From the NCBI GenBank assembly GCA_947625135.1, contig CANQNE010000013.1, positions 1-59,002 on the forward strand: a DNA stretch of 59,002 nucleotides, read 5' to 3'. Below are positions 34,840 through 43,412 of this stretch, piece by piece. The notes below the pieces were generated by a model. The model saw only the letters and a program-made list of their open reading frames with translations, was not told where the DNA came from and searched no databases. This DNA comes from an uncultured Lachnospiraceae bacterium (lineage in GTDB: Bacteria > Bacillota > Clostridia > Lachnospirales > Lachnospiraceae). The position numbers and the translations under genes were made by a program. Positions within the stretch are counted from its first letter, which is position 1; the number at the start of each line of letters is the position of its first letter.

Positions 34840-36840
34840 TCAGCAGATCTCTGCCCCTGCAGGCATTTCCTTCTCAGGCACTACCAGCGCCAGATTTCCT
34901 TCCGCGTCCTCCGCGCAGAGCAGCATCCCCTCAGAAACTACGCCTGCAAGTGTAGCAGGCTTCAGATTTACAAGTACCATCACTTTCTTGCCTACCATGT
35001 CCTCCGCCTTGTAATGCCCTTTGATGCCGGACACGATCTGCCGTACCTGACTGCCGATCTTTACCTGAGAGCACAGGAGCTTTCTGGATTTTTTCACTTC
35101 CTCGCAGGCTATGATCTCGCCTACCTGAAACTGCATCTTCGCAAAATCCTCATAGCTGATCTCCTCCTTGGGCTCCAGATCGATCACCGCCTCTTCCTTT
35201 CCGGCGGCTTCCGCCCCTTCAGGAGCCAGTCCCAGCCGCTTCTGCTCTTCCTCAAATTCCGCCCGCTGAGCCGCCTGAATGGCCTCTACCTTCGGCATTA
35301 CTTCCTTTGTATCCAGCCGGGCAAAAAGGATCTCCGGCTTCTCCGTAACCTTTGTCCCGCTCTCATAAAGGCCGAACTGATCCAGACTGTCAAAGCTGCG
35401 GATCTGGGTGCAGAGCTGCTTTACGATCTTCTCCGCAGTTTCCGGCAGGAAGCTTTCCAACAGGCTGGCGCCGATCACGATTGATTCCGTCAGATTATAG
35501 AGGACTTCCCTGAGACGGTCTTTGGACGCCTCATCCTTTGCCAGCACCCACGGGGTTGTCTCATCGATATATTTGTTGCAGCGTCTGAATAAGTCAAACA
35601 CAATGGTGATGGCATCCGCCACGCGCAGATCCGCCATCTTTTCCGCCACCTTTGCCTTTGCGCCTGTCACCACGGCCTTCAGATCCTCATCTACCGGCTC
35701 TGAAACGCCAGTCCGCTTTACAATGCCGTCAAAATATTTGTTGCTCATAGAAACGGTACGGTTCACCAGATTGCCCAGAATATTTGCCAAGTCAGAGTTA
35801 AACCGCTCGATCACCAGCTCCCATGTGATGATGCCGTCGTTTTCAAAAGGCATCTCGTGCAGCACAAAATACCGGGTGGCGTCCACGCCGAACAGGGACA
35901 CCATATCATCCGCATAGATAACGTTCCCACGGGATTTGCTCATCTTGTCGCCGCCCTGCAGCAGCCACGGATGGCCGAACACCTGCTTTGGCAGCGGCAC
36001 GTCCAGCGCCATCAGGAAAATGGGCCAGTAAATGGTATGAAACCGCACGATATCCTTGCCGATCAGATGCAGGTCAGCAGGCCAGTATTTCTGATACAGC
36101 TGGGAGGAGCCGTCAGGATCATAGCCGATCTTGGTAATGTAGTTTAACAGGGCGTCTACCCACACATACACCACATGTTTGGGATCAAAGTCCACCGATA
36201 CGCCCCAGCTGAAGGAGGTACGGGACACACACAGATCCTGCAGCCCCGGCAGCAGGAAATTGTTCATCATTTCATTTTTCCGGGACACCGGCTGGATAAA
36301 ACCGGGATGGCTGTTAATATGCTCAATGAGCCGGTCCGCGTATTTGCTTGTTCTGAAAAAGTACGCTTCCTCCCTGGCAGGCTTCACCTCGCGGCCGCAG
36401 TCGGGACATTTGCCGTCCACCAGCTGGGATTCCGTCCAGAAGGATTCACAGGGGGTACAATAAAGCCCCTCATAAGCGCTCTTATAGATATCGCCCTTTT
36501 CATACAGCTTCTTAAATATCTTCTGTACACATTTCTCATGGTCGCTGTCCGTTGTACGGACAAAATTGTCGTATGTGGTATTCATCAGATCCCAGATCCG
36601 CTTTACCTCTCCCGAAATCTTGTCCACATATTCCTTCGGCGTAATGCCTTCCTGTTCCGCCTTTTCCTGAATCTTCTGCCCATGCTCGTCCGTTCCCGTC
36701 TGGAAATAAACGTCATAGCCTTCCGCCCGTTTATATCTGGCGATGGCATCCGCCAGCACGATCTCATAAGTATTGCCGATATGAGGCTTGCCGGATGTAT
36801 AAGCAATGGCAGTTGTCAAATAATAAGGTTTTTTCTCCAT
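34840..36840 (-). CDS. metG: Methionyl-tRNA synthetase
   Basis: A 666-residue class I synthetase. HIGH-like motif in SGKPHIGNTYEIVLAD; the zinc knuckle CTPCESFW..CPDCGREV; KMSKS in GGDKMSKSRGN; and a C-terminal EMAP/tRNA-binding OB domain (about 560-666, FQVGEIIACEEVKKSRKLLCSQVKIG). ATG 36840 is chosen because the earlier in-frame start is TTG (36858). The ribosome site TTGGAG is about 12 nt away. No T-box element is visible in the ~60-nt leader. Confidence 0.95.
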   Translation of the reverse strand: MEKKPYYLTTAIAYTSGKPHIGNTYEIVLADAIARYKRAEGYDVYFQTGTDEHGQKIQEKAEQEGITPKEYVDKISGEVKRIWDLMNTTYDNFVRTTDSDHEKCVQKIFKKLYEKGDIYKSAYEGLYCTPCESFWTESQLVDGKCPDCGREVKPAREEAYFFRTSKYADRLIEHINSHPGFIQPVSRKNEMMNNFLLPGLQDLCVSRTSFSWGVSVDFDPKHVVYVWVDALLNYITKIGYDPDGSSQLYQKYWPADLHLIGKDIVRFHTIYWPIFLMALDVPLPKQVFGHPWLLQGGDKMSKSRGNVIYADDMVSLFGVDATRYFVLHEMPFENDGIITWELVIERFNSDLANILGNLVNRTVSMSNKYFDGIVKRTGVSEPVDEDLKAVVTGAKAKVAEKMADLRVADAITIVFDLFRRCNKYIDETTPWVLAKDEASKDRLREVLYNLTESIVIGASLLESFLPETAEKIVKQLCTQIRSFDSLDQFGLYESGTKVTEKPEILFARLDTKEVMPKVEAIQAAQRAEFEEEQKRLGLAPEGAEAAGKEEAVIDLEPKEEISYEDFAKMQFQVGEIIACEEVKKSRKLLCSQVKIGSQVRQIVSGIKGHYKAEDMVGKKVMVLVNLKPATLAGVVSEGMLLCAEDAEGNLALVVPEKEMPAGAEIC

Positions 36841-36898
36841 ACTGATACTGATCTCCAATCCGCTGAAATTCCAATATTTACATTCTCATAATGAAAGT

Positions 36899-36927
36899 AG
36901 TTTATCATAACCAACCGAAAGTTTCAA
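36899..36927 (-). promoter_or_regulatory. Promoter of metG-rsmA
   Basis: Minus strand TTGAAA (36927-36922), 17 bp, TAAACT (36904-36899) with an extended TG. About 59 nt before ATG 36840. Confidence 0.55.
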
Positions 36928-36970
36928 GGCTATCCTTACGGGGCGCAGGCCGGAAAATGCTCACCGGCCG

Positions 36971-38059
36971 TTATGACTGCTTCTTTTTGGCCCGTGCGGT
37001 AAAAAAGCCCGCCGCGGCCCCTGCAATCACCACCAGGATCACAACCACTGCTGCCACCGGGAAATCCTTATGGGAAGCCTTCTTCTCTGTCTGTCCTTCC
37101 GTCTTTTGCGTGTTTTGGGTCTCCTGAGGCTTTACGGACTCCTTTTCCATGATCCCGCCGTCCTTTAACCAGTTCACACAGTCGGTAAACCAGCTTTTCA
37201 CTTCTTCATTGTCCTCTGCAAGCACAACGCCGTGATCTCCCGACTCATAGAGGTGCAGCTGGCACTCCGCGCCGGCCTCCTCCATGGCTTCGGCAAACAG
37301 CTGGCTGTTCTGGTAGGGCACTGTGTGATCCGGCTTGCAGTGCCAGATAAAGCAGGGCGGCATATCCTCCGTCACGCCCAGCTCCGCGGAATACGCTTTC
37401 TGCAGAGTTTCATCGTGCATCTTTTCTTCTCCGAAGAAATTTTCCTGACAGACCTCAAGGGCATATTCCCCGGACATGGTAATGACCGGATAGCACAGGA
37501 TCCCAAAATCCGGCCGGGCGCTCACCTGATCGATCTCATCTTTCTTTCCTTCCAGCTGATCCTCTGCATGTTCCATGCTCATCGCCGCCAGATGCCCGCC
37601 GGCGGAAAAACCCATCACGGCAATTTTGTCCGGGTTAATGCCGAAATCCTCTGCATAATACCGCACAAACCGCACGGCCCGGAGAACATCGCTGAGCATA
37701 GCCTCATAGTGATAGGGAATGATCCGGTATTTCAGCACAAAAGCGTTGATGCCCTGTTTATTCAGAGCCTCCGCGGGGGCGATCCCCTCTTTTTTGGTAG
37801 CCACATTGCCATAGCCGCCGCCGGGACACACGATCACGCAGCCGCCGTCCTCCCCGGTAAGATAAGGCGTGATGGTGCCGATGTTCTTTTCATAAGCCTC
37901 CTCATCATAATAGGGCATATCAGCGGCATTTTCCCAGAGCGGGATCTCCTTCTTGTTCTCAAAAACAAGCGGCGTCTTTTCCCCTCCCTGTGCGCATGTC
38001 CCCGGTACACAGCAAACTGCCAGCAAGGACAATATCATCAGTTTTAACCATTTTTTCAT
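36971..38059 (-). CDS. Exported, membrane-anchored alpha/beta hydrolase (esterase)
   Basis: A 362-residue protein with an N-terminal signal peptide (about 1-24) and a C-terminal transmembrane segment (about 335-355) followed by KKKQS, so the catalytic domain faces outside and is held at the C-terminus. Catalytic triad candidates: nucleophile Ser in GFSAGGHLA (about 150), Asp in CKPDHTVP, His in SGDHGVVL; the oxyanion region is CPGGGYGNVA. The layout resembles acetyl-xylan-esterase-like and BD-FAE/lipase hydrolases. Polysaccharide deacetylation is a guess. ATG 38059 is used; GTG 38065 is equally placed to GGGAG. Confidence 0.82.
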   Translation of the reverse strand: MKKWLKLMILSLLAVCCVPGTCAQGGEKTPLVFENKKEIPLWENAADMPYYDEEAYEKNIGTITPYLTGEDGGCVIVCPGGGYGNVATKKEGIAPAEALNKQGINAFVLKYRIIPYHYEAMLSDVLRAVRFVRYYAEDFGINPDKIAVMGFSAGGHLAAMSMEHAEDQLEGKKDEIDQVSARPDFGILCYPVITMSGEYALEVCQENFFGEEKMHDETLQKAYSAELGVTEDMPPCFIWHCKPDHTVPYQNSQLFAEAMEEAGAECQLHLYESGDHGVVLAEDNEEVKSWFTDCVNWLKDGGIMEKESVKPQETQNTQKTEGQTEKKASHKDFPVAAVVVILVVIAGAAAGFFTARAKKKQS

Positions 38060-38121
38060 GATCACAGTTCTCCCTTCTTTCTTTTGCAGGATTTTATGTC
38101 GAACATTGCGATATTCTTTTC

Positions 38122-38151
38122 TTGTGACATTCAGAGTATTTGTTATATAAT
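38122..38151 (+). promoter_or_regulatory. Promoter of the MerR gene
   Basis: TTGTGA (38122-38127), 18 bp, TATAAT (38146-38151), about 68 nt before ATG 38219. Confidence 0.55.
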
Positions 38152-38218
38152 AAACCCATAATATGAATGCAGTATTTCAATGCGTTCCAAATCTATGTAA
38201 ATTGCGGAGGATTCGTCA

Positions 38219-38860
38219 ATGAAGGAAATACACTACATGATCTCTGACGCCGCGAAAAAAGTAGATGTTGAATCACATGTACTAAGATACTGGGAAGATG
38301 AACTGGAACTGCCCATCCAGCGAAACGAGATGGGGCACCGCTATTATACCAACGAAGATATCCAGCTGTTCCAGAATATCAAATGCCTGAAGGATCAGGG
38401 CTTCCAGCTGAAAGCCATCAAGCTGCTGCTTCCGGAGCTTGCCAAAAAAGACCCGGACTCCCTCTCCAATCTGCTGCTTCTGAAGGAAGAGCTGAACGCC
38501 CGGGCGGAAGAAATGGAAAGCAGCGAAACCGGCCTTTCCCTTTCCGGGGATCTGTCCGAGCTTTCTCCCGCAGAGCAAAAGCTTTTGCAGTTTCAGGAAA
38601 TCGTGGGACAGGCTGTGCGCCAGATCATGGAAGAAAGCCGCCCGCAGCTTGTGAGAGAGATCAGCCATCAGGTAAGCAAGGATGTTTCCGAAGATCTGGA
38701 CGGTCTGTTACAGCAGCGGGAGCAGCGGGATGAAGAACGGTTCCGTATGCTGGACTCCGCCATTCGGGAAAAACAAAAAGGCTATCGGGAAGCCGCTATC
38801 ACAAATCTTGAATATATGCGGGGCAAAAAAGAAAAGCGCAGCTTTTTCAGAAAAAAATAA
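38219..38860 (+). CDS. MerR-type HTH protein with long coiled-coil tail
   Basis: A 213-residue protein. The N-terminal winged helix is MerR-like: MISDAAKKVDVESHVLRYWEDE, then NEMGHRYYTNEDIQLFQNI. No Cys or effector domain typical of metal sensors follows; instead residues 80-213 are charged and helical (LLLKEELNARAEEME, QQREQRDEERFRML), ending with a basic KKEKRSFFRKK. The organisation recalls RacA, a MerR-fold chromosome-anchoring protein, but also generic MerR regulators. No target can be named. GGAGG precedes ATG 38219. Confidence 0.82.
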   Translation: MKEIHYMISDAAKKVDVESHVLRYWEDELELPIQRNEMGHRYYTNEDIQLFQNIKCLKDQGFQLKAIKLLLPELAKKDPDSLSNLLLLKEELNARAEEMESSETGLSLSGDLSELSPAEQKLLQFQEIVGQAVRQIMEESRPQLVREISHQVSKDVSEDLDGLLQQREQRDEERFRMLDSAIREKQKGYREAAITNLEYMRGKKEKRSFFRKK

Positions 38861-38875
38861 CAGGATTGAAAACAA

Positions 38876-38935
38876 AAAACGGAAGAACGTCCGATCTTAT
38901 CATCAGGCCGGCTTATTCTTCCGTTTTCTTTTCTC
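38876..38935. terminator. Bidirectional terminator between MerR gene and ferredoxin
   Basis: AAAACGGAAGAA (38876-38887) pairs perfectly with TTCTTCCGTTTT (38916-38927), 28-nt loop; T tracts follow on the plus side (CTTTTCTC) and A runs precede (T run on minus). Confidence 0.75.
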
Positions 38936-38950
38936 TATTGTCCCTGAACT

Positions 38951-39121
38951 TTATTCGGGATTGATCGCCTCTGTAGGACAGACTGACGCGCATGCGCCGC
39001 AATCAATGCACTCATTGGGATTGATCTCATACTGTGTGTCCCCCTGGCTGATCGCGCCAACAGGGCATTCGCCTTCGCATGTTCCACAAGAAACACAAGC
39101 ATCGCTGATTACATGTGCCAT
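38951..39121 (-). CDS. 2[4Fe-4S] ferredoxin
   Basis: A 56-residue clostridial ferredoxin with two cluster motifs: CVSCGTCEGECP and CIDCGACASVCP (CxxCxxCxxxCP twice). It is a small cytoplasmic electron carrier. ATG 39121 follows GAAGGAGGAAAGTATT. It has its own promoter just after pflA; it may supply electrons for radical SAM activation, but this is only suggested by proximity. Confidence 0.95.
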   Translation of the reverse strand: MAHVISDACVSCGTCEGECPVGAISQGDTQYEINPNECIDCGACASVCPTEAINPE

Positions 39122-39172
39122 AATACTTTCCTCCTTCATACTTAATAAACCGTCGTTGTACGGCCTGCTTTC

Positions 39173-39201
39173 ATTCTAATACTTAGAAGGAAAATATGCA
39201 A
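39173..39201 (-). promoter_or_regulatory. Ferredoxin promoter
   Basis: Minus strand TTGCAT (39201-39196), 17 bp, TAGAAT (39178-39173), about 50 nt before the start codon and just past the pflA stop. Confidence 0.6.
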
Positions 39202-39208
39202 GAAAAAT

Positions 39209-40027
39209 TTATTTCCTCTGCATCCTCATTTTGCGAATTCCCCTGAGAATTTCTTCCTTTGCCCACACCGCCTTTTCCTTTGGCAGGTCAGGCAGTTCTT
39301 TCAGCGGATATTCTATCCCCATGGATTCATATTTTTGCTTTCCCATGGAGTGATAGGGCAGCACATCCAGCCCTTTCACATGGCGCAGGCCCCCGATAAA
39401 ACTGCCAAGGGCCTGCAGTTCCTTCTCATCCACGGTATATCCTTCCACGATCACATGGCGGATCCACATCGTGACCCCGTGCTGATCCAGATACCGGGCA
39501 AAAGCAAGCACCGGCTCGTTGGAATGTTTCGTCAGCTCTCGGTGTACTTTATCTTCAATATGCTTGATATCCAGCATCACCAGATCCGTCACCCGGATCA
39601 GTCTCTCCAGCCATTTCATAAACGAAGGATCCCCTTCCCGGAAACAGATCCCGGAGGTGTCCAGACAGGTATGGATCTTCCGGCGGGCCGCCTCCTCAAA
39701 AAGGACGGTCAGAAACTGCATCTGCATCATAGGCTCCCCGCCGCTGACTGTGATCCCGCCCTGCCTGTAATAGCCCCGATTGCGCTCATACTGCTCCAAA
39801 AGGGCGTCCACCGTCATCACTCTGCCGCCTCCGGGATTCCATGTATCAGGATTGTGACAGTACAGGCAGCGCATGGGGCACCCCTGGGTGAAGATCACGA
39901 ACCGCACGCCGGGGCCGTCCACCGTACCGTATGTCTCGATAGAATGAATCCGTCCGGTGACAGTTCCGGGAACCTCCGGCTCCTTTTCCGGGTCACATGG
40001 ATTCGTGGAATGTTCGGGAAATGACAT
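39209..40027 (-). CDS. pflA: Pyruvate formate-lyase activating enzyme
   Basis: A 272-residue radical SAM glycyl-radical activase. The signature is [33 protein letters not shown], with the cluster Cys motif CxxxCxxC and the preceding GPGxRF. GGEPMMQ and LDTSG follow. The N-terminus has about 24 extra residues before GRIHSIE, because the ATG at 40027 lies 35 nt inside the glycyl-radical gene; an AAAGGAG inside that gene is 7 nt upstream. This suggests coupled translation of the radical domain and its activase. Confidence 0.93.
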   Translation of the reverse strand: MSFPEHSTNPCDPEKEPEVPGTVTGRIHSIETYGTVDGPGVRFVIFTQGCPMRCLYCHNPDTWNPGGGRVMTVDALLEQYERNRGYYRQGGITVSGGEPMMQMQFLTVLFEEAARRKIHTCLDTSGICFREGDPSFMKWLERLIRVTDLVMLDIKHIEDKVHRELTKHSNEPVLAFARYLDQHGVTMWIRHVIVEGYTVDEKELQALGSFIGGLRHVKGLDVLPYHSMGKQKYESMGIEYPLKELPDLPKEKAVWAKEEILRGIRKMRMQRK

Positions 40028-40235
40028 CGTCCTGCTGCTCCTTTGTCAGCTTGTTAAAATTCACCGCATAGCCGGACACCCGCACCGTCAGCTGAGGATA
40101 TTTTTCCGGATGCTTCTGTGCGTCCAGCAGGGTCTCTCTGGAAAACACATTCACATTCAGATGATGTCCGCCCTGCTCTACATAGCCGTCCAGCATATTT
40201 ACCAAATTGTCTACCTGTGATTGATTGATACTCAT
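39993..40235 (-). CDS. Separate glycyl-radical domain of pyruvate formate-lyase
   Basis: An 80-residue protein equal to the C-terminal piece of [33 protein letters not shown], then HPEKYPQL and the radical loop [10 protein letters not shown] with the Gly that carries the radical, ending [12 protein letters not shown] as full PFL does. It has its own GGAGGTAATT-ATG and is separated from the core gene by 49 nt. E. coli GrcA (YfiD) is a known stand-alone radical domain, but that replaces damaged PFL parts; here no fused copy exists in the window and the core gene lacks this domain. Confidence 0.92.
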   Translation of the reverse strand: MSINQSQVDNLVNMLDGYVEQGGHHLNVNVFSRETLLDAQKHPEKYPQLTVRVSGYAVNFNKLTKEQQDDVISRTFHESM

Positions 40236-40284
40236 AATTACCTCCGTTTCTTTCTTCGCTCCGCCAGATCACAGCACCGCAAGA

Positions 40285-42411
40285 TCACTCCCGATCCAGT
40301 CCTTCCTCCAGATTCGGGATCGCGCAGGAAGCCGTTTCGCAGCCGCTTCCGTCTGTGATCACCGCCTGCAGATCTTCTCCCAGCTCCACATCCAGATCGC
40401 CTACAAAAATCCGGTCGTCCTTGCCCAGCGCCCCGGGAATAATGGAAAAGGTGTTGGATATCCCGTCCTGGGCGTCCTTAAAGGACAGCTTTGCCACAGA
40501 TGCCAGCGACGCCACCGCGCCGTTGGTATCCCTGCCGTGCATGGGATTGGCGCCGGGGGCCAAAGGCTGACCCTGACGGCGTCCGTCCGGGGTGTTACCG
40601 GTGTGCTTGCCATATACTACATTGGACGTGATGGTCAGGATGGACATGGTTGGCACGCCCCCGCGATAGGTATGATTGCCCCGGATCATCTGCATGAAAT
40701 CATGTACCAGATCTCTGGCAATATCGTCCACCCGGTCGTCGTTGTTGCCGTACTTGGGGAAATCTCCCTCCACCTGATAATCCACCACAATGCCGTCCTC
40801 ATCACGGATGGTCTTTACCTTCGCATACTTGATGGCGCTCAGGGAGTCGGCCACCACGGACAGCCCGGCGATGCCTGTTGCAAAATAACGCTTGACCTCT
40901 TTGTCATGAAGCGCCATCTGCAGGCGCTCATAGCAATATTTATCGTGCATGAAATGGATCACGTTCAGCGTATTTACATACAGCCGGGCAAGCCACTTCA
41001 TCATGTCATGATATTTTTCCATCACTTCATCATAATCCAGATATTCGGAAGTGACGGGCCGGAATTTGGGGCCTACCTGCTTCTTCGTGATCTCATCCAC
41101 CCCGCCGTTGATGGCATAAAGCAGGCATTTCGCAAGATTTGCCCTTGCCCCGAAAAACTGCATTTCCTTGCCCACCCGCATCGAGGACACACAGCAGGCA
41201 ATGGCGTAATCGTCCCCGTGGGTGACCCGCATCAGATCGTCGTTCTCATACTGAATGGAGGACGTCTTAATGGACATCTTGGCGCAGAACCGCTTAAAAT
41301 TCAGAGGCAGCCTCACAGACCACAGCACCGTCATATTCGGCTCCGGCGCGGGGCCCAGATTGTCCAGTGTATGCAGGTACCGGAAGGACATTTTCGTCAC
41401 CAGGGGACGCCCGTCGATCCCCACGCCCCCGATGGATTCCGTCACCCATGTGGGATCCCCGGAAAACAGGTTGTTGTACTCGGGGGTACGGGCAAATTTC
41501 ACAAGCCGCAGCTTCATGATAAAATGATCTACAAATTCCTGGATCTGCTTCTCTGTAAAGGTTCCGTTCTTTAAATCTCTGGCCGCATAGATATCAAGGA
41601 AGGTAGAGGTACGGCCCAGCGACATGGCCGCGCCGTTCTGCTCCTTCACCGCCGCCAGATACCCGAAATACAAAGCCTGGATCGCCTCCTGTACATTGGA
41701 CGCCGGCTTTGAGATATCCCGGTCATAGATCTCCGCCAGCTGCTTCAGCTCATGAAGGGCCCGAATCTGCTCGGAAAGCTCCTCCCGATTCCGGATCACA
41801 TCAGAATACATGATGGTCCGGGTGCTGGCCTTCTCCGCTTCCTTCTCTTCGATCAGATAATCCACACCGTACAGCGCCACCCGGCGGTAATCCCCGATAA
41901 TGCGGCCACGGCCGTAAGCGTCGGGCAGACCCGTAATGATATGGCTGCTCCGCGCCGCCCGCATCTCCGGCGTATAGGCATCAAAAACGCCTGCGTTGTG
42001 CGTTTTTCTGTGTACGGTAAAAAAATCCACAATCTCCGGATCTACCTCATAACCGTTTTCTTTGCAGGCCTTCACCGCCATACGGATCCCGCCGTAAGGC
42101 TGCAGCGCCCGTTTGAAAGGCTTATCCGTCTGAAATCCTACGATCGTCTCTTTCTCCTTGTCCAGATAGCCCGGTCCATGGGAAGTGATCGTAGAGATGA
42201 CTCTGGTGTCCATATCCAGCACGCCGCCGGCTTCCCGCTCCTGCTTGTTCAGCTCCAGAACCTGATCCCAAAGATCAAGGGTGTTCTGAGTAGGGCCTTC
42301 CAGAAATGATTCATCCCCTTCATAAGGCTCATAATTTTTCAAAATGAACTCTCTGACGTCAATCTCCCGCTCCCATTTTCCGCCTCTGAATCCTGTCCAT
42401 TCCTGTCTCAT
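40285..42411 (-). CDS. pflB: Pyruvate formate-lyase core lacking its glycyl-radical domain
   Basis: A 708-residue protein with the PFL barrel and catalytic loop: [29 protein letters not shown], with the adjacent Cys pair that carries the thiyl chemistry, then [48 protein letters not shown] and [15 protein letters not shown]. After this, where single-chain PFL runs into the radical domain, it has a ~45-residue tail ending GLDRE and a stop. Together with the 80-residue gene downstream it should form formate C-acetyltransferase (pyruvate + CoA to acetyl-CoA + formate). ATG 42411 follows AGGAGG. Confidence 0.93.
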   Translation of the reverse strand: MRQEWTGFRGGKWEREIDVREFILKNYEPYEGDESFLEGPTQNTLDLWDQVLELNKQEREAGGVLDMDTRVISTITSHGPGYLDKEKETIVGFQTDKPFKRALQPYGGIRMAVKACKENGYEVDPEIVDFFTVHRKTHNAGVFDAYTPEMRAARSSHIITGLPDAYGRGRIIGDYRRVALYGVDYLIEEKEAEKASTRTIMYSDVIRNREELSEQIRALHELKQLAEIYDRDISKPASNVQEAIQALYFGYLAAVKEQNGAAMSLGRTSTFLDIYAARDLKNGTFTEKQIQEFVDHFIMKLRLVKFARTPEYNNLFSGDPTWVTESIGGVGIDGRPLVTKMSFRYLHTLDNLGPAPEPNMTVLWSVRLPLNFKRFCAKMSIKTSSIQYENDDLMRVTHGDDYAIACCVSSMRVGKEMQFFGARANLAKCLLYAINGGVDEITKKQVGPKFRPVTSEYLDYDEVMEKYHDMMKWLARLYVNTLNVIHFMHDKYCYERLQMALHDKEVKRYFATGIAGLSVVADSLSAIKYAKVKTIRDEDGIVVDYQVEGDFPKYGNNDDRVDDIARDLVHDFMQMIRGNHTYRGGVPTMSILTITSNVVYGKHTGNTPDGRRQGQPLAPGANPMHGRDTNGAVASLASVAKLSFKDAQDGISNTFSIIPGALGKDDRIFVGDLDVELGEDLQAVITDGSGCETASCAIPNLEEGLDRE

Positions 42412-42494
42412 TCCATACCTCCTCATCTATGCTGTACAATCGTTTCCGTCCCTTTTTCTTATCATTTACAAGTGCAAAAATATAATGTATAGAT

Positions 42495-42523
42495 ATACTA
42501 TCCATTTTTTTCATTTCCGTCAA
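42495..42523 (-). promoter_or_regulatory. Promoter of the pfl operon
   Basis: Minus strand TTGACG (42523-42518), 17 bp, TAGTAT (42500-42495), about 84 nt before the pflB ATG. Confidence 0.6.
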
Positions 42524-42536
42524 CAGAAAAAACGAC

Positions 42537-42574
42537 AAAAAACGGCGGTGTAAGTATATACATCGCCGTTTTTG
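42537..42574 (-). terminator. Terminator after the dockerin gene
   Basis: Stem ACGGCGATGTA/TACACCGCCGT on the minus strand with one G.U pair, then TTTTTTG. The plus strand also has TTTTTG, so it may act both ways. Confidence 0.75.
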
Positions 42575-42603
42575 TTACAAAAATACTTTGTTATTGAGAA
42601 ACG

Positions 42604-43278
42604 TTATTGAGAAACGCTGGCTTCTACCGGGAACCGGGAGATCAGCTTTACAACCTTCTGCAAAATCAACAGGGCATCGTCCGCAGTAACGCCGGCCTGA
42701 CCGTTTACATCCGCCGCCTTTGTCAGCTGCTCGGACAATGAATCCAGCTTCACAACAGCTCTCAGCACCTTCAGGGCATCGTCCGCAGTAATGCCGGCTT
42801 TGCCGTCTACATCACCGTAAACAATGGTCTGATGGGTGTAGGTATAAACCAAAACGCCATCGCCATAGATGGAAACGGTATCTCCGTCGCTCAGAGCCGC
42901 CTCGTCTACCGTGATCGTTGCGATCTTGCCTGCATATTGAACGGCTTTGCTAAAAACGCCGCCAAACACAACGGTGTTCTTCGGCTCATAAGGAATACCG
43001 CTGGCAAGCATACCGTTGTTTTTGTTTGCAAATGACTGGAAATCACCATCAATGGCAATCGCAAGTACGTCCTCCGGATTCGCAACATCCGCGCTGATCG
43101 TCGCAGACACTTCAAATTCTTCTAATTCCTGATCCACTGCAATATCAAAAGTCAGTTTCCCGTCCTTGCTGCCCTGAACGAAAGTGGGCTTCAGCGGATC
43201 CGCCGCAAACGCTGTACTCCCTATTGTGCAAACAAGCATTGACGCCATCAGTATTACCGCAAATAGTTTTCTTTTCAT
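42604..43278 (-). CDS. Secreted protein with C-terminal dockerin domain
   Basis: A 224-residue protein: signal peptide (about 1-25, cleavage near AFAAD), a middle ~115-residue beta-rich domain resembling cohesin-like or carbohydrate-binding folds, and a type I dockerin at the C-terminus with two Ca-binding repeats, YGDVDGKAGITADDALKVLRAVVKL and AADVNGQAGVTADDALLILQKVVKL. Each has the D-x-D/N-x-(D/N)G loop and the ALK/ALL helix. Cohesin partners and cellulases are not in the window. It is flanked by its own promoter and a terminator, so it is monocistronic. Confidence 0.87.
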   Translation of the reverse strand: MKRKLFAVILMASMLVCTIGSTAFAADPLKPTFVQGSKDGKLTFDIAVDQELEEFEVSATISADVANPEDVLAIAIDGDFQSFANKNNGMLASGIPYEPKNTVVFGGVFSKAVQYAGKIATITVDEAALSDGDTVSIYGDGVLVYTYTHQTIVYGDVDGKAGITADDALKVLRAVVKLDSLSEQLTKAADVNGQAGVTADDALLILQKVVKLISRFPVEASVSQ

Positions 43279-43333
43279 CGCTTTTCCCTTCCTATTGTTT
43301 ATTTTGCTGACATTCCGTCATACTGTTATAGAT

Positions 43334-43362
43334 AGTATAACTTGTTTTTCTTTATTTTTCAA
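43334..43362 (-). promoter_or_regulatory. Promoter of the dockerin gene
   Basis: Minus strand TTGAAA (43362-43357), 17 bp, TATACT (43339-43334), about 56 nt before ATG 43278. Confidence 0.65.
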
Positions 43363-43412
43363 TGTATTTTTTATTACATCTTCACAAATTTTGTCCGCTT
43401 TTTATTTTCCGG

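Noticed and set aside
36946-36969. GGCCGG/CCGGCC hairpin next to the esterase stop as a terminator
   Set aside because: No T run follows in either direction.
36841-36970. T-box leader upstream of metG
   Set aside because: The leader from the predicted start is about 50-60 nt and has no T-box sequence or specifier stem.
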